This document shows, piece by piece, positions 45,477-53,395 of a stretch of 64,000 nucleotides of DNA (positions are counted from its first letter, which is position 1; the number at the start of each line of letters is the position of its first letter). Source of the stretch: JAKPUX01 sp035353815. GTDB taxonomy: Bacteria; Zhuqueibacterota; Zhuqueibacteria; Residuimicrobiales; Residuimicrobiaceae. The stretch covers positions 13,250-77,249 of the forward strand of contig DAOQAG010000017.1 of NCBI GenBank assembly GCA_035353815.1. The letters run 5' to 3'. The notes under the pieces were generated by a model. That model was given only the letters and a program-made list of their open reading frames with translations, made no database searches and was not told the DNA's origin. The position numbers and the translations under genes were made by a program.

Positions 45477-46559
45477 ATGCCCACCATTCTGGCCATCAAT
45501 CCCGGTTCGACCTCGACCAAGATCGCCCTTTTCCGGGACGAACATTGTGCATTCACCGAGAGCTGCAGCCATTCCGCGGCGGAATTGAGCGCCTATACCA
45601 CGATCTTCAGCCAGTACGAGTTGCGGGAAAAAACCATTTTGGCCGTTCTGGATAAAAAAGGCGTAAATATCGAAGAGATAGATGCTTTTGTCGGTCGCGG
45701 CGGCCTGCTGCACCCGGTCTCCAGCGGCACCTTCCTGGTGGGGGGCGCGATGCTGGCCGAGCTCGAGGCTGCGACGTATGGCGAGCATGCGTCCAATCTC
45801 GGCGCTTTGCTCGCCTCCAGGCTGGCGGCTCGCCTCGCTCGCCCGGCCTATATCGTCGATCCGGTGGTTGTGGACGAACTCGCGCCTGAAGCCCGGCTCA
45901 CCGGCCATCCGCTGCTGCCCAAGGTGAGCATCTTTCATGCCCTCAATCATAAGGCAGTGGGCCGCAAGGCGGCAGCACTGCTGGGCCGGTCCTATAACCA
46001 GCTCCGCCTGATCATCGCCCACCTCGGCGGCGGGATTTCGGTCGCCGCCCATCAGGAGGGACGGGTGGTAGATGTCAATAACGCCCTGAACGGCGATGGG
46101 CCTTTTTCGCCGGAACGCAGCGGCACCCTGCCCGCGCGTGCCTTGACACGCCTCTGCTTTTCCGGCGAATTTTCCGAACGCGAGATCGCGCAAATGATCA
46201 GCGGCAAAGGGGGCGTGGTGGCCTATCTCGGCGTCAACGACATGCGCCAGGTCGCGGCGCGGGTCGAGGCCGGCGATGCGCAGGCTCGGCTGGTCTATCT
46301 GGCCATGGCCAGCCAGATCGCCAAGGAGATCGGCAGCATGGCCACGGTGCTGCAGGGCCGGGTCGACGCGGTGGTTCTGACCGGCGGAATCGCCTGGGAC
46401 CAGCCCTTTGTCGAACTGATCAGCGAACGAGTACGCTTTATTGCGCCTCTCCTGCTATTCCCGGGGGAGGAGGAGATGGAGGCCCTGGCGCTGGGCGCCC
46501 TGCGGGTGCTCCGCGGTGAGGAACCTGCACAACGCTACGATCCGCAGCCTGCCGGCTGA
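45477..46559 (+). CDS. buk2: Butyrate (branched-chain acyl) kinase, second copy
   Basis: 360 residues: LAINPGSTSTKIALF, FVGRGGLLHPVSSGTF, LIIAHLGGGISVAAH, FSPERSGTLPARAL and AVVLTGGIAWDQPF. Same length and fold as the first copy, with many conservative differences, so an old paralogue. ATG 45477 has GGAG 7 bases upstream; an in-frame TTG further up is weaker. Followed by a terminator and a toxin-antitoxin pair rather than directly by its ptb partner, which lies 900 bases further on. Confidence 0.92.
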   Translation: MPTILAINPGSTSTKIALFRDEHCAFTESCSHSAAELSAYTTIFSQYELREKTILAVLDKKGVNIEEIDAFVGRGGLLHPVSSGTFLVGGAMLAELEAATYGEHASNLGALLASRLAARLARPAYIVDPVVVDELAPEARLTGHPLLPKVSIFHALNHKAVGRKAAALLGRSYNQLRLIIAHLGGGISVAAHQEGRVVDVNNALNGDGPFSPERSGTLPARALTRLCFSGEFSEREIAQMISGKGGVVAYLGVNDMRQVAARVEAGDAQARLVYLAMASQIAKEIGSMATVLQGRVDAVVLTGGIAWDQPFVELISERVRFIAPLLLFPGEEEMEALALGALRVLRGEEPAQRYDPQPAG

Positions 46560-46664
46560 AGACTGATCCCGGTTTTGTCGGACGCGGCCGGCCTCCTCGT
46601 GCCCCTCGTCACCGGCGTCGTGCTTGTGCTGAAGACAGATCCCGGCTTTGACGGACGCGGCCGG
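46556..46664. repeat. Two 36-bp direct repeats 73 bp apart, downstream of buk2
   Basis: Copies at 46556-46591 and 46629-46664 share CTGAAGAC, GATCCCGG and CGGACGCGGCCGG with only about three mismatches. The first overlaps the buk2 stop and the second feeds into the terminator stem. Confidence 0.7.
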
Positions 46665-46691
46665 AGCGGCAAGGCTCCCGCCGTTTTTTTT
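46658..46691 (+). terminator. Rho-independent terminator after buk2
   Basis: CGGC-C-GGAGC pairs with GCTCC-C-GCCG (one C/C mismatch) and is followed by eight T. It separates buk2 from the toxin-antitoxin promoter. Confidence 0.8.
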
Positions 46692-46713
46692 ATGGCCTAA
46701 CTTCAATTATTAC

Positions 46714-46742
46714 TTGACAATTAGCCTGAATTGCCGTATATT
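46714..46742 (+). promoter_or_regulatory. Sigma-70-type promoter of the toxin-antitoxin-ptb unit
   Basis: TTGACA, 17-bp spacer, TATATT, followed closely by a palindrome. Confidence 0.82.
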
Positions 46743-46749
46743 CCAATAT

Positions 46750-46766
46750 GGTTCCAAATCAGAACC
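46750..46766. promoter_or_regulatory. Operator-like palindrome at the toxin-antitoxin start site
   Basis: GGTTC-N7-GAACC overlaps the expected transcription start, where an antitoxin would bind to repress its own operon. Flanking CCAA and TTGG extend it imperfectly. Confidence 0.6.
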
Positions 46767-46781
46767 TTTTGGGAATGACCC

Positions 46782-47024
46782 ATGCAAACGATCACCGTTA
46801 AAAAAATCCCGCCCGATCTCTACAAAAAGCTCAAACAGAGTGCCAAGGATAATCGCCGCAGTATCAACAGCGAGATCATTGTCTGTATCGAACGGGCGAT
46901 CTGCAGCCAGCGTGTCGATTCGAGCACCTTTTTGCGCCGGGTCGAACAGCTGCAAAAGGGCCTCGATTTGCCCGCCATCGGTCAGTCGGGGCGGGAAAAA
47001 GCTCTGGACGAGGGGCGATCATGA
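46782..47024 (+). CDS. Antitoxin, ribbon-helix-helix (VapB/FitA-like)
   Basis: 80 residues. The N-terminal ribbon-helix-helix pattern is QTITVKKIPPDLYKKLKQSA followed by NRRSINSEIIVCIERAI, as in FitA/Arc-type antitoxins. The C-terminal half (DSSTFLRRVEQLQKGLDLP) would wrap the toxin. It should repress its own promoter through the palindrome just upstream. The stop overlaps the toxin ATG by 4 bases (ATGA), the usual coupling in these pairs. GC content is close to that of the neighbours, so transfer is not obvious from composition. Confidence 0.88.
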   Translation: MQTITVKKIPPDLYKKLKQSAKDNRRSINSEIIVCIERAICSQRVDSSTFLRRVEQLQKGLDLPAIGQSGREKALDEGRS

Positions 47025-47461
47025 TCGTCGTCGATGCGCAGATGATCGCCGCGTTGCTGCTCAAGAGCGAAAAGACAAAGCTGGCGCGCCGGGTTCTGCA
47101 AAAAGATGACGAATGGATCGCCCCATTGCTCTGGCGCAGTGAATTCCGCCAGCTGTTGGCTTTCTATCTGCGCAAGAATGTCCTCACACTGCGTCAGGCC
47201 AGCCTGATCATGCAGGAGGCGGAAAGCCTGATGCAGGGCGGACAGTTCGAAATCCCCTCGCTGGAAATCCTCACGGTCTGCGGCAAATACGATTGCTCAG
47301 CCTATGCCGCCGAATATGCGGCCTTGGCCCTCGAGCAGGGAGTGCCGCTGGTGACCATGGATAAGATGTATCTGCTCAAGTTTCCATCAATTGCCATGAA
47401 TCCTGAAAGCTATTTCGAGATGGCGCTCACCCCCGAAACGGTCGCTGCGGAGCTCTCATGA
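47021..47461 (+). CDS. Toxin, PIN-domain ribonuclease (VapC/FitB-like)
   Basis: 146 residues with the PIN acidic set: D5 in MIVVDAQ, Glu in LLWRSEFRQLL, Asp in CGKYDCSAYAAEYAALA and Asp in LVTMDKMYLLKFP. Such toxins cleave tRNA or rRNA when freed from the antitoxin. The start overlaps the antitoxin stop, and its own stop overlaps the start of the second ptb gene (ATGA), so a metabolic gene is translationally coupled to a toxin. The four acidic residues suggest an active enzyme. Confidence 0.9.
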   Translation: MIVVDAQMIAALLLKSEKTKLARRVLQKDDEWIAPLLWRSEFRQLLAFYLRKNVLTLRQASLIMQEAESLMQGGQFEIPSLEILTVCGKYDCSAYAAEYAALALEQGVPLVTMDKMYLLKFPSIAMNPESYFEMALTPETVAAELS

Positions 47462-48366
47462 ACGCGTCTTTTGACGGACTCTATAAACACCTGACAGGAA
47501 AGGTCAAGAAAACCATCGCCGTCGCCATGGCGGAGGATGAGGATGTTCTCCAGGGCGTGGCCCTGGCGCACCAGCGCGGCATCGCCGATGCAGTTCTGGT
47601 CGGGGACAAGACGGCCATCCTGGCCGTGGCCGAAGCCCACGCCATCGATCTCTCGCCCTTTGATATTGTCCAGGCCAAAGGAGAGCAGGAATCGGTGGCG
47701 ATCGCGGTCCAACTGGTCCGCCAGCAGATGGCCAATGCCCTGATGAAGGGCAAGTGCGCCACGGCAACCCTTCTCAAAGGCGTGCTCGACAAGCAGGCCG
47801 GATTGCGTTCCGGCAAATTACTGAGCCACCTGGCGGCGTTCGAGGTCCCGGCTTTCCCCAAGATTCTCTTCATGTCCGATGCTGCGATGAATATTGCCCC
47901 GGATCTCTCCGCCAAGACCGCCATCATCGAAAACGCGCTTGGGGCCGCCCGGAGTCTCGGCCTGGCGCGGCCGAAAGTGGCGGTGATCGCCGCCGTGGAA
48001 AAGGTCAATTATGAGGCAATGCCGTGTACAATCGATGCCGCGGCACTCTCGCAGATGGGTGCGCGCGGCCAGTTCGGCGATGCGATCGTGGATGGACCGC
48101 TGGCGGTGGATAATGCCGTCAGCATCAAAGCCTGTGAGGTCAAGGGAATCAGCAGTCCGGTCGGGGGGGAGGCCGATATCCTGATCATGCCGGATATCGA
48201 AGCGGCCAACGTCTTTTACAAAACCCTGACCTATCTGGGCGGCTCGCGCACCGCGGGGATCATCACCGGGGCGCAGTCGCCGATCATCCTGACCAGCCGT
48301 GCTGACAGTGAAGAAGCCAAGTTTTTGTCGATTCTCCTGGCCATGGCCACCAGCACGCGGCCGTAG
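47458..48366 (+). CDS. ptb2: Phosphate butyryltransferase, second copy
   Basis: 302 residues of the phosphate acetyl/butyryl transferase family: LMKGKCATATLLKGVL, ILFMSDAAMNIAPDL, IVDGPLAVDNAVSIKA and LTSRADSEEAKFLSILLA. ATG 47458 overlaps the toxin stop, with GGAG just upstream. A terminator sits between buk2 and the toxin-antitoxin promoter, so this gene is probably transcribed mainly from the toxin-antitoxin promoter. It forms acyl phosphate for the butyrate kinase. Ends at a strong terminator. Confidence 0.92.
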   Translation: MNASFDGLYKHLTGKVKKTIAVAMAEDEDVLQGVALAHQRGIADAVLVGDKTAILAVAEAHAIDLSPFDIVQAKGEQESVAIAVQLVRQQMANALMKGKCATATLLKGVLDKQAGLRSGKLLSHLAAFEVPAFPKILFMSDAAMNIAPDLSAKTAIIENALGAARSLGLARPKVAVIAAVEKVNYEAMPCTIDAAALSQMGARGQFGDAIVDGPLAVDNAVSIKACEVKGISSPVGGEADILIMPDIEAANVFYKTLTYLGGSRTAGIITGAQSPIILTSRADSEEAKFLSILLAMATSTRP

Positions 48367-48370
48367 GATC

Positions 48371-48395
48371 GAGGCGCTGCTGCGCCTCCTTTTTT
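48371..48395 (+). terminator. Rho-independent terminator after ptb2
   Basis: GAGGCGC-TGCT-GCGCCTC followed by C and six T. Confidence 0.88.
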
Positions 48396-48459
48396 GCCAA
48401 GTCCATTAAATAATAAATTATTGAATGCAGCATTTCGGATTAAAAGGACGGAATGAATC

Positions 48460-51372
48460 ATGAAAAAAGGGTCCCTCTTTTCACCTCGTCCAGCCTTCTT
48501 CATCACCCTCTTTCTGCTCCTGCCGCTGCTGCTGCCGGCGCAGACCACCTCCGGCTCTTTTGAAGACGGTGATCCCCTGTTTACCAAAACCATCAAGGGA
48601 CCTGGCACGATGCTGAGCGATATCGGCACCCTCGCGCCGGTCTATGGCGTATCCGGACAGGATTCCGTGCTCGACTACCGTCTCTCCGGGCTGGAGTGGA
48701 GCTATCCCTATCGGGATGCGATCACTTCGGCCGAGGACATCGATAGCCGGACCCTGAATGGCCAGACCCTCTACCTGATCACCGACGGGCTGGGACGGCG
48801 AGTCTTTGAATTCAACGCCAACACCTCCGTTGAGACCTGGTCCTTTCCACCGCCGCAAAGCGCCACCGATCCGACCGATGAGAAATACCTCAACAAACCG
48901 GTCGATGCCTTTATCTATCGCGACATTGCGACCAGTTATTTCAAGGTGGTGATCACCGATCAGGACCGCAACCGGGTGATCACCGTGGATAAAGAGACCA
49001 GCAAGATCGACTGGAAATACGGCGATGCCCTGTATCGTGAGGGCAATGGCTACAACCAGTTACGCAGCCCGGAAGATGCCGAAAGAATCGTGGGCACCAG
49101 CGAGTACATTATCGCGGACAAGGGTAACAACCGCGTCATTATTGTCGATTCCAATACCAACAATATTGTATGGGAGTTGGGTTCTGATGTGCTCAAATCC
49201 CCGGTCGATATTCAATACAATAGTACCAACAACTTGATCCTGATCACCGACCAGGGCAATCACCGTGTCATTCTGGTCGACCGCAGCTCGAAATCGATCC
49301 TCTGGCAATTTGGCCGCACTGGCATGGCCGATAGCGGTGCTGTTGGCCTCAAGCTGCCGACCGATGCGGACCTGGTTGAGGGATCGAACAACGTCATTAT
49401 TTGCGATGCCGGCAACGAGCGCATCATCGAGGTCAACCAGACCGGCCAGATCGTCTGGCAGTTTCATCGCCGTCTCAAGGGGCTGCGCGACGCCGACCGC
49501 ATCGAAAACGGCCGCACATTGGCCGTCTATGAAAACTATCCGGTCCGGCTGGCCTATACCGAAGCCTACGTGGTCTCGGGCGCCTATGACCTCGGCGAAT
49601 ATCATGCCTCGGTCTTCGACTCGCTCTTTTGGAAAGCCGACACCGTCGCCGGCGTCACCTCGGCCTGGTTCCAGCTGCGCACAGCCGAATCGGCCTTCGC
49701 CCTGGATGGCGCGACCTGGTATGGTCCGAACGGCAAGGATAGTTATTATACCACTTCCGGCAGCGCCCTCAATCCTGTGCACACCGGCCACCGCTGGTAC
49801 CAGTTCCGCGCTCTCCTGAAAACCAGTGACCCGCTGCAGACGGCAATCATCCGCGAGACCTCGGTCGTCCATCACTATTATGATGTCAACCAGACCGGCG
49901 CTTACTTTTACACCCCCATCATTGCTGAATCCTCAGGCAAACTGGTCTCGCAATGGAACAAAATGAGCTTCAAGACCAATCTCGCCAAGGAGGTGGAAAA
50001 GCGGGCGGCCGTGGACATCGAGGTGCGCATCCTCAATGCCAAGAACTCGCAGATCCTCGAGCGCTTCACGGCGAGCAAGTTGAATGAGGAGAACGAAATC
50101 ACCCTCTCCTCGCTGCCTTCTCTCAAGGGCATTCAATCCATCTATCTTGTGGCCAGTCTCTCCACCGGAAACTCTTCCATGACACCGATCATGGATAACT
50201 GGAAGGTGACCTGGGACGCTATTCCCACTGCCAATTCCAGCATCACCTTCACCGACAAGAATGCCAATGCCAAGAGCTATTATCGCGCCACGACCACGCT
50301 TCCCGCTACGGAAAGCCTGGTGGACAGCTTGTACATCCTGTTGCGTGATCCTGATCTCGAGCCCTTTCGCAGCACCTATAAAGTCACGGTCCGCGCCCTT
50401 GGCACCACCGATTCGGTCAAGGTCGATCTGAAATTGCTCACCCTGGGCGGCTTCTTCTCCGCCAAGGCGCTGCCGATCCTGATCAATTCGACCGCGGTCA
50501 GGGATAACAACATCATGGAGGCTCAGGACCGCGATCATCTCGTCGTGAGCTATCGCGATTCGCTGACCTCCGCCGATGTCTCCCAGGACACCATTCTCGT
50601 GGTCAAGAACAGCACCGGATTGATGACCATTGAAAACGCGCGCAAGGTGGAGATCGCCAGGGCCAACTTCGGCGACACGCTCTTCGTGCGCATCAAAAAC
50701 GAGTCGGATCACAATCTCGATCCCAACCTCCAGGAAGCCCTGCATGTCTCCCTCTTTGATAATGTGACCCTCGACCGGGAAGAGCTTACCCTCTACGAGG
50801 TGGCCGCAGGAGGCCGCTACAATACCGGCGAGTTCGTCACGACGACCGGTGTGCCGGTCCGGCACAGCAATAATGGCATCCGTGGCAACGGCGAGATCGA
50901 ATCGATGCCAGGCCACAGCGTCGCCGCCGAGTATGTCGACAATTTTACCCTGACCCGGTATGTGCTCATCCCGACGGAGAGCGATACCAGCGCGCGGGAC
51001 AGTATCTACATCTTTTACGGCCGCAAGCCCGGCGGCGCCGAAATCGGTCCCAACCCCTATCACGCCGGCCGGGATGGCAAATTCCGCTTGCGGGTCGGTT
51101 TCAGCACCGATTCTCTCAACGTCTCCTCGATCGAAATCTTTAATCTCGCCGGCGAGCGGGTGCGCACACTCTTGCCCGGGACCGATTTCAGTTTCCGGAC
51201 CGAAAACAATGTCAGTGTGACCAACTCCGACAGCTGGTGGGATATGAAAAATGACAGTGGCCAGGAGGTTGGCAGTGGCACCTACTGGGCCAAAGTGAAT
51301 GCCGAGACCCGGGGGCTCGCCAATCTCTCGCGCCGGGTTAATTATCTGTGCAAATTTGTCATTATCCGATAA
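48460..51372 (+). CDS. Large secreted beta-propeller protein with C-terminal FlgD/T9SS-like domain
   Basis: 970 residues. Signal peptide at about 1-27 (FFITLFLLLPLLLPAQ). Residues about 85-345 contain repeated propeller blades of NHL/PQQ type, visible as VVITDQDRNRVITVDKET, IIADKGNNRVIIVDS and LITDQGNHRVILVD followed by W-(K/E/Q)-(Y/L/F)-G turns. The middle is beta-rich and unassigned. The C-terminus (about 885-960) has the pattern GPNPYHAG, VSSIEIFNLAGERVRTLL and GTYWAKV, typical of FlgD-Ig-like domains attached to exported proteins in FCB bacteria. Probably an outer-surface protein. The barrel protein gene follows after 57 bases, perhaps as an export partner. Ligand unknown. Confidence 0.85.
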   Translation: MKKGSLFSPRPAFFITLFLLLPLLLPAQTTSGSFEDGDPLFTKTIKGPGTMLSDIGTLAPVYGVSGQDSVLDYRLSGLEWSYPYRDAITSAEDIDSRTLNGQTLYLITDGLGRRVFEFNANTSVETWSFPPPQSATDPTDEKYLNKPVDAFIYRDIATSYFKVVITDQDRNRVITVDKETSKIDWKYGDALYREGNGYNQLRSPEDAERIVGTSEYIIADKGNNRVIIVDSNTNNIVWELGSDVLKSPVDIQYNSTNNLILITDQGNHRVILVDRSSKSILWQFGRTGMADSGAVGLKLPTDADLVEGSNNVIICDAGNERIIEVNQTGQIVWQFHRRLKGLRDADRIENGRTLAVYENYPVRLAYTEAYVVSGAYDLGEYHASVFDSLFWKADTVAGVTSAWFQLRTAESAFALDGATWYGPNGKDSYYTTSGSALNPVHTGHRWYQFRALLKTSDPLQTAIIRETSVVHHYYDVNQTGAYFYTPIIAESSGKLVSQWNKMSFKTNLAKEVEKRAAVDIEVRILNAKNSQILERFTASKLNEENEITLSSLPSLKGIQSIYLVASLSTGNSSMTPIMDNWKVTWDAIPTANSSITFTDKNANAKSYYRATTTLPATESLVDSLYILLRDPDLEPFRSTYKVTVRALGTTDSVKVDLKLLTLGGFFSAKALPILINSTAVRDNNIMEAQDRDHLVVSYRDSLTSADVSQDTILVVKNSTGLMTIENARKVEIARANFGDTLFVRIKNESDHNLDPNLQEALHVSLFDNVTLDREELTLYEVAAGGRYNTGEFVTTTGVPVRHSNNGIRGNGEIESMPGHSVAAEYVDNFTLTRYVLIPTESDTSARDSIYIFYGRKPGGAEIGPNPYHAGRDGKFRLRVGFSTDSLNVSSIEIFNLAGERVRTLLPGTDFSFRTENNVSVTNSDSWWDMKNDSGQEVGSGTYWAKVNAETRGLANLSRRVNYLCKFVIIR

Positions 51373-51429
51373 GCAAAGAGCATGCAAACCGCGATGTGTA
51401 CATTTCATCGACTTGGCTATGGAGATAAA

Positions 51430-53310
51430 ATGAGATACCATTCATCCGCTTCGATCAAATGGGTTCGCAGGACCGGCCGCTTCGGGCTGCTGCTGGGCGT
51501 GCTCGCTGCGGCGGCAGCCACCCCTGCTGCCGCTCAGGATAACAAGGGCATTGGCCTGCACGGCGCGCCCTTCTTGCGCGTCAGCGCCATCGCCCGTGCC
51601 GTCGGCCTTGGCGAGGCCTATTCCGTCTTCGGCGGCGGTGAGATCACCGGCCTGCGCTACAATCCGGCGGCACCCGGCCTGATGGCCAAACCCCAGCTGG
51701 CGTTCAATCTGCACAACTGGATCGATGATACCCGGCAGGGGGGAATTGCTGCAGCCCTGCCCACCAAACTGGGCGTTTTTTCCGCTGATCTGGGTTATTT
51801 TGATGAGGGTGAGATCATCGAGCTCGACGAGAATTTTCAGCAGACCGGCGGCAGCACTACCAGCAACGATATGCTGCTGACCCTCGGCTATGCCAAATCG
51901 TTCAAGGTCAAGGCGAGCCAACTCTCCCTGGGGGCGGCCTTCAAGGTGCTGCATCAGGATCTGATCGGCGAGCGCAGCACGGCCTCCGGCGCAGATATCG
52001 GGCTGCACTTTATCTACCGCTTTTTCGGCGTGGCCGCAGCGGTACAGAATATCGGCATCAGCAAGATCTCGTTCGCGGATCAATCTCTCTCCTTGCCGCA
52101 GACCTATCGCGGCGGTGTGGCGCTGCGCCTGCCGCTCTCGCAGGACTTCCGCCTCAATCTCGCCGCGGATGCCGCCTCCACCGTGGATGAAAAACTGCGC
52201 TATTATACCGGAGGCGAGCTGGTCATCAGCGATCTGATCGCACTCCGCGGCGGGTACAAGATTCATGACGTCGAGGCCTCGCGCTGGTCCGCCGGCCTGG
52301 GCCTGAATATGCCCGCCGAATGGCTCGGACGTTCCCGCCTCCGCTTCGACTATGCCTACGCTCCTCTGGATGAGTTCGAGGACGCCGCGCATCGATTTTC
52401 GGTGTTGATCCGTTTTGGCGAAACCGAGCCGGGCATGAACGCGATGATGGCCGCCGATCGCAGCGCCGCCGATGATTTGCTGCAGGAACAGCTCGATGCG
52501 GCGGAGAAATCCCGCAAGGCGGCCGCAGAGGCGGAGAAGCGCGCCCGCGCCATGGAAGAGGAGATCGCGGAACGCCTGGCGCGCATCAAAAAGATCGCCG
52601 CCGAGAGCGAAGGCAAGATTGAGGTGGAGCCGAAGACGCGGGAAAAGATCCTGGTCAGCATGCGCATCAATTTTGATTTTGACCAGGCGCGCATCCGGCC
52701 GGAAGAATTTGCGACGATGCACAAGGTCGCCGATATTCTCAATACCTATCCGGAAGCCAAGGTCCAGCTCTCCGGGCATACAGATTACATCGGCACAGAG
52801 GTCTACAATATCCGGCTGTCGCAGCGCCGCATCGACAGCGTCATGGTTTTCCTCATCAACAAAGAGAAGGTCAGCCGTGTGCGCTTTTTCATGCCGGTTG
52901 GTTATGGCGAATCCAAGCCCATCGCTACCAACGAGACGCCCGCGGGCCGTTTTCGCAACCGCCGTGTCGAGTTTCTGCTCTATACGATGGATACCGTGCC
53001 CGAGATTCCCGAAGGCACGGCGATCAAATCGATCGAGGTGGTCGATGATCAGACCGTCCGCATCATCTGCAATGGCAAGGTCAGTTTCAAGACCGATCAG
53101 CTCGATAATCCGTCGAGGCTGGTGATCGATTTCCCCAAGGTCTATTTGTTGAATGATATCTCCAGTTATGAACTCAACCACGGCCCCTTTGTGCGCGCCC
53201 GGCTGGGCTACCACGACGAAGGTTTTTCTCGGGTGGTATTTGATCTGAACCGGACTCTCGATCTCAAGGTCACCGGTCAGGATAATTTCGTCATCATCTC
53301 GACCAAATGA
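51430..53310 (+). CDS. Outer-membrane PorV-like barrel fused to OmpA and AMIN domains
   Basis: 626 residues. Signal peptide (about 1-35, ending AAAATPAAAQ). Residues 40-330 resemble the PorV/PorQ (UPF0164) barrel: GLGEAYSVFGGGEITGLRYNPA, and alternating strands ending with LRFDYAYAPLDEFEDAAHRFSV. A charged coiled coil (about 355-400) leads to an OmpA C-terminal peptidoglycan-binding domain (INFDFDQARI, VQLSGHTDYIGTEVYNIRLSQRR, NRRVEFLL). The last 90 residues match an AMIN domain (SIEVVDDQTVRI, SRLVIDFPKVYL), a module that binds cell wall or targets secretin complexes. ATG 51430 follows GGAG. The three-part fusion ties an outer-membrane barrel to the wall at two points. Confidence 0.8.
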   Translation: MRYHSSASIKWVRRTGRFGLLLGVLAAAAATPAAAQDNKGIGLHGAPFLRVSAIARAVGLGEAYSVFGGGEITGLRYNPAAPGLMAKPQLAFNLHNWIDDTRQGGIAAALPTKLGVFSADLGYFDEGEIIELDENFQQTGGSTTSNDMLLTLGYAKSFKVKASQLSLGAAFKVLHQDLIGERSTASGADIGLHFIYRFFGVAAAVQNIGISKISFADQSLSLPQTYRGGVALRLPLSQDFRLNLAADAASTVDEKLRYYTGGELVISDLIALRGGYKIHDVEASRWSAGLGLNMPAEWLGRSRLRFDYAYAPLDEFEDAAHRFSVLIRFGETEPGMNAMMAADRSAADDLLQEQLDAAEKSRKAAAEAEKRARAMEEEIAERLARIKKIAAESEGKIEVEPKTREKILVSMRINFDFDQARIRPEEFATMHKVADILNTYPEAKVQLSGHTDYIGTEVYNIRLSQRRIDSVMVFLINKEKVSRVRFFMPVGYGESKPIATNETPAGRFRNRRVEFLLYTMDTVPEIPEGTAIKSIEVVDDQTVRIICNGKVSFKTDQLDNPSRLVIDFPKVYLLNDISSYELNHGPFVRARLGYHDEGFSRVVFDLNRTLDLKVTGQDNFVIISTK

Positions 53311-53395
53311 AACCTGGAAGGGGAAAGAGCGTTTAAGTAAATAATCCCGTTGCTTCAGAAGGATATAACCGCACATCGCCATTAACAGGAGCCGC

